Origin: DASSUW01 sp963849695
GTDB taxonomy: Bacteria > Actinomycetota > Thermoleophilia > Solirubrobacterales > Solirubrobacteraceae
NCBI GenBank assembly: GCA_963849695.1
Contig: CAWKIT010000004.1
Span: 1 to 64,000 of the forward strand
DNA length: 64,000 nucleotides
Reading direction: 5' to 3'
The stretch's first letter is position 1. The number at the start of each line of letters is the position of its first letter. The position numbers were made by a program, and so were the translations under genes. Below the pieces are notes generated by a model. It was not told the origin of the DNA. It did no database searches and saw only the letters and a list, made by a program, of their open reading frames with translations. Shown piece after piece: positions 1 to 8,043 of this stretch.

Positions 1-558
1 ATTGGTGGGCTCGTCGAGCAGCAGCAGGTCGGGCGCGGACAGCAGCAGCCGGCAGAGCGCCACGCGGCGGCGCTCGCCGCCGGACAGCCGGCCGACCTCG
101 GCGTCGCCGGGCGGCAGGCGGAGGGCGTCCATCGCCTGGTCGAGCCGGGAGTCGAGGTTCCAGGCGTCGGCGGCGTCGATCCGCTCCTGCAGGCGCGCGA
201 ACTCGTCGGCCGTCTCGTCGGAGTAGTTGGCGGCCAGCTCGTTGAAGCGATCGAGCAGCGCGCGCGTCTCGGCCACGCCGTCCTCGACGTTGCCGCGCAC
301 GTCCTTGCTCTCGTCGAGCTGCGGCTCCTGCTCGAGCAGGCCGACGGTGGCGCCGGGGGCGAGCTGCGCCTCGCCGCGGTACTCGGTATCGAGCCCGGCC
401 ATGATCCGCAGCAGCGTCGACTTGCCCGCCCCGTTGAGGCCGAGCACGCCGATCTTCGCTCCCGGCAGGAAGCTCAGCGAAATGTCCTTGAGCACCTGCT
501 TGTCCGGCGGGTGCGTCCGGGACAGTCGGTACATGGTGAAGATGTATTGGCTCGACAT
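1..558 (-). CDS. ettA: ABC-F translational throttle protein EttA (partial)
   Basis: Cytosolic ABC-F ATPase that binds the ribosomal E site and gates early elongation according to the ATP/ADP ratio (known for EttA). Only the first 186 codons lie in the window; the gene runs off the left edge just after the first Walker B (LLLLDEPTN). The start ATG at 558 gives MSSQYIFTMYRLSRTHPPDK, which matches the EttA N-terminus. Walker A is GLNGAGKST at about residues 40-48. The EttA-like segment AWNLDSRLDQAMDAL precedes the signature LSGGE. It is divergent from the amidohydrolase at 663. The ATPase identity is secure; the EttA subgroup is assigned from the N-terminal and linker wording. Confidence 0.93.
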   Translation of the reverse strand, partial: MSSQYIFTMYRLSRTHPPDKQVLKDISLSFLPGAKIGVLGLNGAGKSTLLRIMAGLDTEYRGEAQLAPGATVGLLEQEPQLDESKDVRGNVEDGVAETRALLDRFNELAANYSDETADEFARLQERIDAADAWNLDSRLDQAMDALRLPPGDAEVGRLSGGERRRVALCRLLLSAPDLLLLDEPTN

Positions 559-603
559 CGGCGTCTGAGGATACGAGTCGCCCTGGTGTCGAATCCGTGG
601 CGG

Positions 604-642
604 CCTATTCCTATCCATACGTCCATTCCAGGAATGGCCTGG
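604..642. promoter_or_regulatory. Palindromic element in the ettA/amidohydrolase divergent region
   Basis: CCATTCC-A-GGAATGG is a perfect 7-bp inverted repeat with a one-base centre (623-637). It overlaps a second one, CCAGG...CCTGG (628-642). The 100-bp gap between the divergent genes is noticeably less G+C-rich than its surroundings. A dyad this tight suggests a dimeric repressor operator. The regulator is unknown, and which gene it serves cannot be told from sequence. Confidence 0.4.
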
Positions 643-662
643 TTCGGGCGATAAATAGGGAC

Positions 663-1397
663 ATGAGGCCGCTGATCGGCGTCACCACCTCGGAGCTGCG
701 ACCCAGCGGCGCCGGCACGCTGCGCCGGCACGGGGAGCCGCCCCACCCCGAGATGGCGCTCGGCATGACGTACATGCGGGCCATCGAGGCGGCGGGCGGG
801 ATGCCGGTGGTGCTGCCGCCGCTGGGCGACGCCGCGACCTACGTCGACCGCCTCGACGGCATCTGCCTGTCGGGCGGCCCGGACCTCGACCCCGGTGCCT
901 ACGGCGCCGGCGAGCGCCACCCCGAGCTGGGCCCGACCGAGCCCAGCCTCGACTCGTTCGAGCTCGCGCTGGCGCGCGCGGCCGACGAGCGCGGGCTGCC
1001 GCTGCTGGGGATCTGCCGCGGCGCGCAGGCGCTCAACGTCGCCCGCGGCGGGACGCTGCACCAGCACCTGCCCGGCCATCGCCAGACCGAGCCGGCCACC
1101 GCGACGACGCACTCGGTGTTGGTCGACCCGGGGACGCGGCTCGCCGCCCTGCTCGGAACCGACCTCTTGCGCGTGAACTCGTTCCACCACCAGGCCGTCG
1201 ACCGGCTCGGCGGCGGCCTGCGGGCGGTGGCGCACGCGGCCGACGGCACCGTCGAGGGGGTCGAGGCGCCCGGCTCGCGGTTCGTGGTGGGCGTGCAGTG
1301 GCACGTCGAGGGGCTCGTCGCCCAGCCGCGCCACCGCGTGCTGTTCGAGGCCCTCGTGACGGCCGCCGACGACGCGACCGCCTTGCGCGCCGCCTGA
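663..1397 (+). CDS. Gamma-glutamyl-gamma-aminobutyrate hydrolase-like amidohydrolase (peptidase C26)
   Basis: Class I glutamine amidotransferase-like hydrolase of the PuuD family, expected to cleave gamma-glutamyl amides in the cytosol. The nucleophile Cys118 sits in LLGICRGAQALNV, and His214 and Glu216 are in GVQWHVEG, completing the Cys-His-Glu triad. The family start RPLIGVT follows the ATG at 663, with AGGG about 5 bases upstream; an in-frame GTG at 597 would add 22 residues unlike the family and run through the palindrome, so it was rejected. The product is 244 residues, a normal length. Substrate is inferred from family only; it could act on another gamma-glutamyl compound. It stands alone, followed 64 bp later by the FAD oxidase. 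Confidence 0.85.
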   Translation: MRPLIGVTTSELRPSGAGTLRRHGEPPHPEMALGMTYMRAIEAAGGMPVVLPPLGDAATYVDRLDGICLSGGPDLDPGAYGAGERHPELGPTEPSLDSFELALARAADERGLPLLGICRGAQALNVARGGTLHQHLPGHRQTEPATATTHSVLVDPGTRLAALLGTDLLRVNSFHHQAVDRLGGGLRAVAHAADGTVEGVEAPGSRFVVGVQWHVEGLVAQPRHRVLFEALVTAADDATALRAA

Positions 1398-1461
1398 CAC
1401 TCGGCCCCTCACTAGGGACTCCCCCGATGCGAGAGGAGGCGGCGGCCGGGATGCTGCAGGC

Positions 1462-2844
1462 ATGTCGCTGCTCCTCCCCTCCTCGCCCTCGATCCATCGC
1501 TTCACCGGAACGCTGATCGGCCCCGACGACGACGGCTACGACGACGCGCGCCGGGTCCACAACGGGATGATCGACCGCCGGCCGGCGCTGATCGCCCGCT
1601 GCGAGTCGGTGTCCGATGTCGCCGCGGCGCTCGCGTACGCCCGCGAGCACGAGCTCGAGGTGGCCGTGCGGGCGGGCGGCCACTCGGCGCCCGGGTTCGC
1701 GACCACCGACGGCGGCCTCGTGATCGACCTCGGCCCGCTGAAGGCGATCCACGTCGACCCGGCGCGCCGGATCGCCTGGGTCCAGCCCGGCGTGCTGTGG
1801 GGCGAGCTCGACGCCGCCACGCAGGAGCACGGCCTCGCCGTCACCGGCGGCCGCGTCTCCAGCACCGGGGTCGCCGGCTTCACGCTCGGCTCGGGCAGCG
1901 GCTGGCTCGAGCGCAAGATGGGCCTCGCGGGCGACAACCTGCGCGCCGCCCGCGTGCTGACCGCCGACGGCCGCGTGGTCACCGCCTCCGCGACCGAGAA
2001 CGCCGACCTGTTCTGGGCGCTGCGCGGCGGCGGCGGCAACTTCGGGATCGTGCTCGAGTTCGAGTTCGCGCTGCGGCCCGTCGGCCCGCTCGTGCTCGGC
2101 GGCATGCTGCTGTGGCCGCGCGAGCGCGCCGGTGCGGTGATGCGCGCGTACCGCGACCTGATGGCCGAGGCGCCCGACGCCCTCTGCGGCGGGCTGGCGC
2201 TGATGAGCGCGCCGCCGCTCCCGATGGTGCCGTTCGAGCTCCAGGGCCGTCCGGCCGTCGGCGTCCTCGTCCTGTACGACGGCGACCACGCCCGCGGCGC
2301 CGAGCACCTCGCCCCGCTGCGCGCGCTCGCGCCCACCGTCGACGCGGTCATGCCGATGCCGTACACCGCCTTCCAGTCGCTGATGGACGGAGGGCACCCG
2401 GAGGATTTGCGCGACTACTACCGCGCCGCGTTCCTCGACGAGCTCTCGGACGCGGCGATCGACGCGATCGTGACCGGCGCCGGCGGCGCGCCGTCGACGC
2501 TGTCGGCGGTCCTGCTGCAGCCGCTCGGCGGCGCCTTCGGGCGCGTCGGGGAGATGGACACTGCCCTCGGCCACCGCGACGCGGGCTGGGCCATCCAGGT
2601 GCTCGCGCAGTGGCTCGAGCCCGAGCGTGACACCGGCAATCGCAACTGGGTGCGGGCCCTCACCGACGCGCTCGCGCCGTGGTCGCGCCCGGCCGGGTTC
2701 CCGAACTTCATCGCCGAGGGCGGCGATGCCGCGGTCGCCGTCGCCTACGGCGCCGAGCGCCACGCCCGGCTGGTCGAGGTCAAGGACCGCTGGGACCCGG
2801 CGAACGTGTTCAGCGTCAATCACAACATCCGGCCCAGCGCCTGA
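1462..2844 (+). CDS. FAD-binding oxidoreductase, berberine-bridge-enzyme-like
   Basis: 460-residue oxidase of the VAO/PCMH superfamily. The N-terminal FAD-binding domain holds RAGGHSAPG, where His74 is the usual site of 8-alpha-histidyl FAD attachment. GGRVSSTGVAGFTLGSG (129-145) is the second FAD loop; it lacks the cysteine that makes bicovalent FAD in BBE enzymes, so single covalent attachment is inferred. The C-terminal BBE motif reads DPANVFSVNHNI. No signal peptide is seen, so it is probably cytosolic. The stop overlaps the start of the acetyltransferase (TGATG), indicating translational coupling. The substrate (sugar, alcohol or alkaloid-like) cannot be assigned. Confidence 0.85.
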   Translation: MSLLLPSSPSIHRFTGTLIGPDDDGYDDARRVHNGMIDRRPALIARCESVSDVAAALAYAREHELEVAVRAGGHSAPGFATTDGGLVIDLGPLKAIHVDPARRIAWVQPGVLWGELDAATQEHGLAVTGGRVSSTGVAGFTLGSGSGWLERKMGLAGDNLRAARVLTADGRVVTASATENADLFWALRGGGGNFGIVLEFEFALRPVGPLVLGGMLLWPRERAGAVMRAYRDLMAEAPDALCGGLALMSAPPLPMVPFELQGRPAVGVLVLYDGDHARGAEHLAPLRALAPTVDAVMPMPYTAFQSLMDGGHPEDLRDYYRAAFLDELSDAAIDAIVTGAGGAPSTLSAVLLQPLGGAFGRVGEMDTALGHRDAGWAIQVLAQWLEPERDTGNRNWVRALTDALAPWSRPAGFPNFIAEGGDAAVAVAYGAERHARLVEVKDRWDPANVFSVNHNIRPSA

Positions 2845-3341
2845 TGCATACCGCCGCTCTCGTCCTTGCCGACGGTGCCCGGCTCGGGGTCCGGCCGATC
2901 TCGCCGGACGACCGCGACACGTTCTCGAGCTGGTTCGGCCGGCTCACGCCCGAGTCGCGCCGGCGACGGTTCCATGGCCCGAAGCCGATGCTGAGCGCGC
3001 GCGAGCTGACCTACCTGACCGAGGTCGACAACGTGACCCACACGGCGCTGATGGCCGTGGACGACCAAGGCCAGATGGTCGGCGAGGCCCGCTACGCGAC
3101 GGGCGACCCGGCGAGCCGCACCGCGGACTTCGCGATCACGGTCGCCGACGCCTGGCAGGGCCGCGGGGTCGGCACCCGGCTCGCGGCCCGGCTGGTCGAG
3201 GCGGCGCGCGCCAACGGCATCACGCGGCTGACGGCGTTCACCCTGTGGGACAACACCGCGGCGATCGGCCTCCTGTACCGCCTCGGCTTCCTGCGCGCCG
3301 GCTACGACGGCAACGCGATCGAGTACGAGCTCGCCTTGTGA
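2844..3341 (+). CDS. GNAT-family N-acetyltransferase
   Basis: 165-residue acetyltransferase. The acetyl-CoA pyrophosphate loop is visible in DAWQGRGVGTRLAARL (Q/R-x-x-G-x-G/A), and LYRLGFLRAGYDGNAIEYEL is the usual C-terminal beta strand pair. The N-terminal half (RLTPESRRRRFHGPKPMLS, ELTYLTEVDNVTHTAL) resembles the second GNAT gene at 42302-42809, so the two are paralogues. It is coupled to the FAD oxidase by a one-base stop/start overlap. Its stop abuts the stop of the convergent HD gene with no spacer. The substrate is unknown. Confidence 0.85.
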   Translation: MHTAALVLADGARLGVRPISPDDRDTFSSWFGRLTPESRRRRFHGPKPMLSARELTYLTEVDNVTHTALMAVDDQGQMVGEARYATGDPASRTADFAITVADAWQGRGVGTRLAARLVEAARANGITRLTAFTLWDNTAAIGLLYRLGFLRAGYDGNAIEYELAL

Positions 3342-4868
3342 CTAAGCAGTCGGCGGCCCGAGCACCAGCGGCTGGTCGAGCACGCCGCGCATCTGGCGCT
3401 GGAGCTGGAGCTCGGTCTCGAGGTCGGCGATGCGGCCCTCGTGGTCGAACGCCGCCCCGCGCAGCACCTGGGTGACGAACAGCCAGACGAGCCGGCCGTC
3501 GAGTTGGCTGCCGGCGACCCGCCGCAGCTCGTCCTCGGCCTGGGCGTCGCCCAGCGGGATCTTGTACGAGTCCGGTGCGGTCAGGACGTCGTAGACCTCG
3601 GCGATCGACAGGATCCGCGCGGTCATCGGGATGTCGTCGCCGGCGAGCCCGTCGGGGTAGCCGTGGCCGTCGATCCGCTCGTGGTGGGCGAGCACCGCGC
3701 TCGCCACCTCGCCCAGGCCCTCGACGCGCAGGAGCAGCTTCGCTCCGTCGCACGGATGGCGCTCGACCAGCCGCCGCTCCGCGAGGTGCAGGTCGCTGCG
3801 CCCGAGCAGGATGTGGTCGGGCAATGCCTCCTTGCCGATGTCGTGCAGCAGGCCCGCCGTATGCGCGATCGCCTGCTCGCGCTGGGCCAGTCCGGCGGCC
3901 TTGGCGAGCTGATGCGCGTAATGCGCCACCGCCGCCGCGTGGCGGGCGGCGGTCGGGTCGCGCAGCGCCAGCGTCTCGAGCAGGAGGCCGACCATGCCCT
4001 CGTGCCGGATGTCGAGCTGGTCGGTGCGCCGGATGACCTCCTCGCCGTGCGCCTGGCCCTCCAGCAGCGAGCGCAGCAGCAGCTGGCAGATGCCGAGGGC
4101 CAGTGCGAACAGGCCGATCACGGTGGCGCCGTACTCGTCGTAGGTGACCTCATAGGCGTAGATCGTCATCGCGGTCAGCGACGCCGTCGCAAGCTCCCAC
4201 GGGAATACCGGCACATACACGGTCCGGAACAGCTCGGCCAGCGAGCCGCCGCGCAGATACACGGTGTGCCCGGCGATCAGCACGAAGTTCAGGACGTTGA
4301 CACCGACGAAGACGGCGAACACCGCGAGCGCGTAGCCGCTCTCGTCGGCGACCCCGGTCTCCTTCAGCCAGCCGAGTAGCAGGCCGCCGAGAAGCGGGAA
4401 CAACGCATACGTGGCCAGATTGTTGAGCAGGAAGGAGCCGCGGATGCGGCCGCGGACGGCGTCCACCAGCGCGCAGGCGATGCCCATGGCCACCGCCGGT
4501 GCCGGTCCGAGCAGCGCCATCGCAAGCACGAGCCCGAGGAACGACCCCGAGATGCGGAAGCGCTTGGCGCGCAGGGTGAGGAAGTCGCTGCCGACGACGA
4601 CGACGGCGAGCAGCCCGACCAGCTTGGCCGGCTGCCACTGCTCCGGGGTCGAGAGCAGCACGGCCGCGCCGATCGAAAGCGCGAGAACGGCCGTCTGGCC
4701 GATCACGAGGTTGAGCTCGTGATGCCTGCCGCGGGCCGTGTAGGGCCGCGCGGGCGGCGGCTCCGTCGCCTCGGCGTCTGCGCGGTCGACGCCGCCCGCC
4801 GCCCGCATCAGCGCGAGCGACCAGGCGACGATCACGGCCCACAAAGCGACAGCCAGCCAGACGATCAC
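3342..4868 (-). CDS. Membrane-bound HD/HD-GYP phosphohydrolase
   Basis: 508-residue protein. An N-terminal single helix (MIVWLAVALWAVIVAWSLAL), a basic/proline linker and then about six hydrophobic segments up to residue ~275 form a membrane sensor module. A C-terminal HD domain follows (about 300-430) with HTAGLLHDIGKEALP, HHERIDGHGYPDGL and ARILSIAEVYDVLT. The metal-binding HD and the HGYPDG wording are those of HD-GYP c-di-GMP phosphodiesterases, so cyclic-dinucleotide cleavage is likely but unproven. A short coiled coil ends the protein. The start is GTG at 4868. The tandem repeat array lies directly upstream in the divergent region. Confidence 0.82.
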   Translation of the reverse strand: MIVWLAVALWAVIVAWSLALMRAAGGVDRADAEATEPPPARPYTARGRHHELNLVIGQTAVLALSIGAAVLLSTPEQWQPAKLVGLLAVVVVGSDFLTLRAKRFRISGSFLGLVLAMALLGPAPAVAMGIACALVDAVRGRIRGSFLLNNLATYALFPLLGGLLLGWLKETGVADESGYALAVFAVFVGVNVLNFVLIAGHTVYLRGGSLAELFRTVYVPVFPWELATASLTAMTIYAYEVTYDEYGATVIGLFALALGICQLLLRSLLEGQAHGEEVIRRTDQLDIRHEGMVGLLLETLALRDPTAARHAAAVAHYAHQLAKAAGLAQREQAIAHTAGLLHDIGKEALPDHILLGRSDLHLAERRLVERHPCDGAKLLLRVEGLGEVASAVLAHHERIDGHGYPDGLAGDDIPMTARILSIAEVYDVLTAPDSYKIPLGDAQAEDELRRVAGSQLDGRLVWLFVTQVLRGAAFDHEGRIADLETELQLQRQMRGVLDQPLVLGPPTA

Positions 4869-4983
4869 CGCTTCAAGGTAAGCCCTAGCTCGACCGAGGG
4901 CAACCGGATACGCAGATGTCTCAACTTTCGCACTGGACCGGGTCCAGCCCGTCCGGAACTAGAGTTGCGAGCGGTCGACGAAC

Positions 4984-5271
4984 GGAAGGGGAACCGAAAT
5001 GTGCCGGAAGCACTAGCCGGATCTCGGACGCAGTCCCGTCGATGCCGAGGAAGGGGGCAGTCGTGGGCTGGAAGAACTAGACGGATCACGGACGTAGTCC
5101 CATCGATGCCGAGGAAGGGGGCAGTCGTGGGCTGGAAGAACTAGACGGATCACGGACGTAGTCCCATCGATGCCGAGGAAGGGGGCAGTCGTGGGCTGGA
5201 AGAACTAGACGGATCACGGACGTAGTCCCATCGATGCCGAGGAAGGAGCAGTCGTGGGCTGGAAGAACTAG
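4984..5271 (+). repeat. 64-bp tandem repeat array with a SD-led mini-ORF in every unit
   Basis: Five units occupy most of the 462-bp gap between the HD gene and the J-domain gene. Units 1-3 are identical with a 64-bp period. Unit 0 (from 4984) is diverged, and unit 4 lacks one base and is cut off after its mini-ORF. Each unit has a purine-rich Shine-Dalgarno sequence (GGAAGGGG or AGGAAGGGGG) 5-7 bases before a five-codon frame ending in TAG: MCRKH at 4999-5016, then MGWKN at 5063-5080, 5127-5144, 5191-5208 and 5254-5271. Complete units also carry the dyad GGAC-N3-GTCC after the stop. Translation is inferred from ribosome-site spacing only. Confidence 0.85.
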
Positions 5272-5288
5272 ATACCCGGGCAGCGCCC

Positions 5289-5301
5289 GGCCCTCCGGGC
5301 C
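5289..5301 (+). terminator. GC hairpin after the repeat array
   Basis: GGCCC-TCC-GGGCC is a perfect 5-bp stem with a 3-base loop, 18 bp after the last mini-ORF and 30 bp before the J-domain gene. No U-run follows. It could be a terminator or attenuator for transcripts of the array, or part of the leader of the next gene. Confidence 0.35.
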
Positions 5302-5330
5302 CCGCGTCCGGCCGCTAACGTAATCGGGTC

Positions 5331-6578
5331 ATGCCGCAGGTGCTGGACATCGAGCAGGCCGTGCTGCTGCTGGAGATCGAGCCGCCGTTCGACAAGCGGG
5401 TCATCCAGCTCGCGCGCCGCAAGCTCGCGAAGGTCTGGCATCCGGACATCGCGCCACCGGGCCGGCAGCTCGAGCACGAGCGCCACCTGAAGGCGATCAA
5501 CGAGGCAGCCGACCAGCTCGAGCAGCTGGCGGAGGAGTCGCGCGGCGGCCGGGTCACCCGCAATGCCGTCAAGGTCGGCGCCGCGGCGGCGCGCAAGCGC
5601 CGTGCCGAGGAGGGCCGGCGCGCGTACGAGGAGGAGCAGCGCGCCCGCGCCCACGCGGCCGACCGCGCCAAGCACGACCCGTTCGGCTCGCGCGTGCCCG
5701 ACCACTCGGTCGTCCACCGCTACGCGCGCTGCCTGTCGTACCCGGAGTGGGGCGTCGGCAGCGTGAACGGCATCTACTTCACCGGCGGCGGCGACGACAT
5801 CCAGCAGTGGGCGCGGGTGAGCTTCCACCTCGGCGTGCGGACCGTGCCGGCGGGCTCGCTCCAGTTCGTCGACTTCTCCAAGCCCGATCCCGGGGCCGAG
5901 CGCGTGGAGCGGTTCATGACCGCCGCCAAGCACGCTCTCGCCGAGGGGGACTTCCTGCTCGCCGCCCGCCGGCTGGTGTACGCGCGCGACGCCGAGCCGC
6001 GCAACACCGCGGTCCTGCGGCTGCTGACGCTCGCGTTCTGGCAGGCCGGCGACTACTCGGCGGCGGCGCGCGCGGTGCGCGACTGGATCCGCGAGGAGAG
6101 CGACCGCCCGGCGCCGTACCGCTACGCGGCCCGCATCTACGAGGACATGGGATCGCTCTCGCAGGCGATCGACGCCGCCACCCAGGAGGTCGACCGCCAG
6201 GCGTCCGATGCCTCGGCCTGGGAGCGGCTAGGGCGGCTGCGCCTGCGCGCCTTCGACCGTGCCGGCGCGCGCGAGGCGCTCGAGCGCGCGCGCGAGCTGG
6301 GCGGAAGCGAGCAGGGCCTGCTCGACCTCGCGCTCGTCGCCAACCTGATGGGCGACGTCGGCGCCGAGGTCACGGCGTGTGAGCAGGCCACCGCGCTGGC
6401 ACCCGAGTCACCCGACGCCTGGGCCCGCTACGCGCACGCGCTCGCGCGCACCGACCGGATCTCCGACTGCCTCGCCGCCTGCGAGCGGGCGCTCGAGCTG
6501 GCACCCGACCCCGAGGTGCGCGACCTGCTCGAGCGGGTTCGCGCGGCGGCGCCGCGCGCGCTCACCGAGGCCGCTTAG
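5331..6578 (+). CDS. J-domain-like and TPR repeat protein
   Basis: 415-residue cytosolic protein. Residues ~1-70 look like a degenerate J domain: helix II is followed by KLAKVWHPDIAPPG, containing the HPD tripeptide needed to stimulate DnaK ATPase. A highly charged helix (AAARKRRAEEGRRAYEEEQR) follows, then a unique region around 120-185 (YPEWGVGSVNGIYFTGGG). From ~200 to the end are helical TPR-type repeats (for example AWERLGRLRLRAFDRAGA, SPDAWARYAHALARTDR). A J domain on TPRs suggests a co-chaperone or assembly factor recruiting DnaK to a client; the client is unknown. It is preceded by the repeat array and a hairpin, so leader-based control is possible. Confidence 0.72.
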   Translation: MPQVLDIEQAVLLLEIEPPFDKRVIQLARRKLAKVWHPDIAPPGRQLEHERHLKAINEAADQLEQLAEESRGGRVTRNAVKVGAAAARKRRAEEGRRAYEEEQRARAHAADRAKHDPFGSRVPDHSVVHRYARCLSYPEWGVGSVNGIYFTGGGDDIQQWARVSFHLGVRTVPAGSLQFVDFSKPDPGAERVERFMTAAKHALAEGDFLLAARRLVYARDAEPRNTAVLRLLTLAFWQAGDYSAAARAVRDWIREESDRPAPYRYAARIYEDMGSLSQAIDAATQEVDRQASDASAWERLGRLRLRAFDRAGAREALERARELGGSEQGLLDLALVANLMGDVGAEVTACEQATALAPESPDAWARYAHALARTDRISDCLAACERALELAPDPEVRDLLERVRAAAPRALTEAA

Positions 6579-6591
6579 CTGGAGATTAGGC

Positions 6592-7380
6592 TTAGACCGC
6601 CTGCTCTTCCAGCCCGCGGACGCGCTTGACGTCGCCGACCGCTGTCCGCTTGCTCTCGACCACCTCGAGTCGCCGGGACAGCCGCGACAGAGCGAAGTTG
6701 ACGATGATGAACAGCGCACCGATCACCAGGAACACCTGGAAGATCGGGACCGGGACGCCGCCGAAGAAGTTCGTGCCGGTGAGGATCCGGCCGTGCCGCA
6801 CCACCTCCTGGATGGCGACGATGCTCACCAGCGTCGTGTCCTTGTTGAGCGTGATCAGCTGCGACACGGTGGCCGGCACCATCCGCCGCAGCCCCTGGGG
6901 CAGCACCACGTGGCGCATCGACTGGCCGTAGCTCATGCCGAGCGCGCGGGCCGCCTCGTTCTGGCCGCGGTCGAGCGACTGGATGCCCGCGCGCATGATC
7001 TCGGCGAGCACGGCCGAGTTGTAGAGCACGAGGCCGAGGATGGCGGCCAGCACGCGACCGGACTGCAGGCCCTCGGGGAACCACGACGGGATCGCGTCCT
7101 CGTACGCCGCGGGCCATGAGCCCGGGATCGTCAGGTAGAGGTAGAGGATGATGAAGATCAGCGGCAGGTTGCGCCAGACGTCGACCCACGCTCCGGCCAC
7201 CACGCTCAACGGCTTCCAGCGCGAGAGGCGCGCGAGCGCCAGCGCGAGCCCGGCGATCAGCGAGAGCACCATGGCGATGACCGCGATCTCGAGGTTCACC
7301 GCGAAGCCCTCGAGGATGAACCTGAAGTTGTTCCCGGTGACCAGCCACTCCCAGTTGTCGGGGTCGAAGACGTAGTTCAT
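6592..7380 (-). CDS. Polar amino acid ABC transporter permease (GluD-like)
   Basis: 262-residue inner-membrane permease of the His/Glu/Gln family, last gene of a four-gene operon. Hydrophobic segments start at FAVNLEIAVIAMVLSLIAG. The EAA loop that contacts the ATPase is EAARALGMSYGQSMRHVVLP. ATG at 7380 (MNYVFDPDNWEW) is chosen because it overlaps the stop of the upstream permease by four bases (ATGA), a classical coupling. The charged C-terminus after the last helix is cytosolic. Together with its partner it should form the heterodimeric channel for glutamate or a similar amino acid; the substrate is inferred from family. Confidence 0.9.
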   Translation of the reverse strand: MNYVFDPDNWEWLVTGNNFRFILEGFAVNLEIAVIAMVLSLIAGLALALARLSRWKPLSVVAGAWVDVWRNLPLIFIILYLYLTIPGSWPAAYEDAIPSWFPEGLQSGRVLAAILGLVLYNSAVLAEIMRAGIQSLDRGQNEAARALGMSYGQSMRHVVLPQGLRRMVPATVSQLITLNKDTTLVSIVAIQEVVRHGRILTGTNFFGGVPVPIFQVFLVIGALFIIVNFALSRLSRRLEVVESKRTAVGDVKRVRGLEEQAV

Positions 7381-8039
7381 CGGTGGATCGCGTAGCGCTT
7401 CTCGAGGAAGCGGATGGCGAGCGTGGCGGTGCCGGTGAGGATCAGGTAGCCGACCGCCGCCCAGAAGAACGCCTCGGTGTATTCGAATCCGCGCGACCCG
7501 ACGGTACGCGCGGTCTTCAGCAGGTCGTCGAGCGCGAGCAGCGAGACGCCGATGATCGCCGAGTTCTTGATCATCGCGATGATCAGCGAGCCGAGCGGCG
7601 AGATCACCGTCCGGAACGCCTGCGGGAACACAATTCGGCGCAGCGTCTGCCGGTACGTGTAACCGAGCGACAGCGCCGCCTCGATCTGGCCCTTGCTCAC
7701 CGAGAAGACCCCGGAACGCAGCGCCTCGGCCACGTACGCGGCGGTGTAGAGACCGAGGCTGACGATGCCGGCCTCCCACGGCCCGATGTCGGCGCCGGCG
7801 CGGCGCAGTCCGGCGAACGCGATGAACAGAAGCACCAGCAGCGGGATGTTGCGGAACGTCTCGACGTACACACCGCCGAGTCGCTGCAGCACCGGGTTGG
7901 GCGCGATCCGCAGGGCGGCCACCAGCGTCCCCACCACCATGGCGATCACGAACGCGATCACCACGATCCGGAGGGTGACGAAGAACCCCGAGACGAACTC
8001 GTCGAAGTTCTCGGTGAGGACGCTGATGAGGTCGCCCAT
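7377..8039 (-). CDS. Polar amino acid ABC transporter permease (GluC-like)
   Basis: 220-residue permease with five predicted helices, starting FFVTLRIVVIAFVIAMVVG. The EAA motif region is EAALSLGYTYRQTLRRIVFP. It lies 4 bp after the binding-protein gene and overlaps the next permease by four bases, so it is clearly co-transcribed. GluC-like subunits pair with GluD-like ones. Start ATG at 8039 (MGDLISVLTENFDEF) gives the short periplasm-facing N-terminus usual for the family. Confidence 0.9.
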   Translation of the reverse strand: MGDLISVLTENFDEFVSGFFVTLRIVVIAFVIAMVVGTLVAALRIAPNPVLQRLGGVYVETFRNIPLLVLLFIAFAGLRRAGADIGPWEAGIVSLGLYTAAYVAEALRSGVFSVSKGQIEAALSLGYTYRQTLRRIVFPQAFRTVISPLGSLIIAMIKNSAIIGVSLLALDDLLKTARTVGSRGFEYTEAFFWAAVGYLILTGTATLAIRFLEKRYAIHR

Positions 8040-8043
8040 GTGA

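Noticed and set aside
597..662. Upstream GTG start for the C26 amidohydrolase
   Set aside because: The 22 added residues are unlike the family and run through the palindrome; ATG 663 gives RPLIGVT.
4719..5144. 141-codon frame running into the repeat array
   Set aside because: It opposes the HD gene over its 5' end, then reads through the diverged first repeat. Composition is not protein-like; only the mini-ORFs are conserved.
5042..5208. 12-residue frame MPRKGAVVGWKN in repeat units 1-3
   Set aside because: No ribosome site before its ATG, and it is destroyed in units 0 and 4, whereas the shorter SD-led frame persists in all five.
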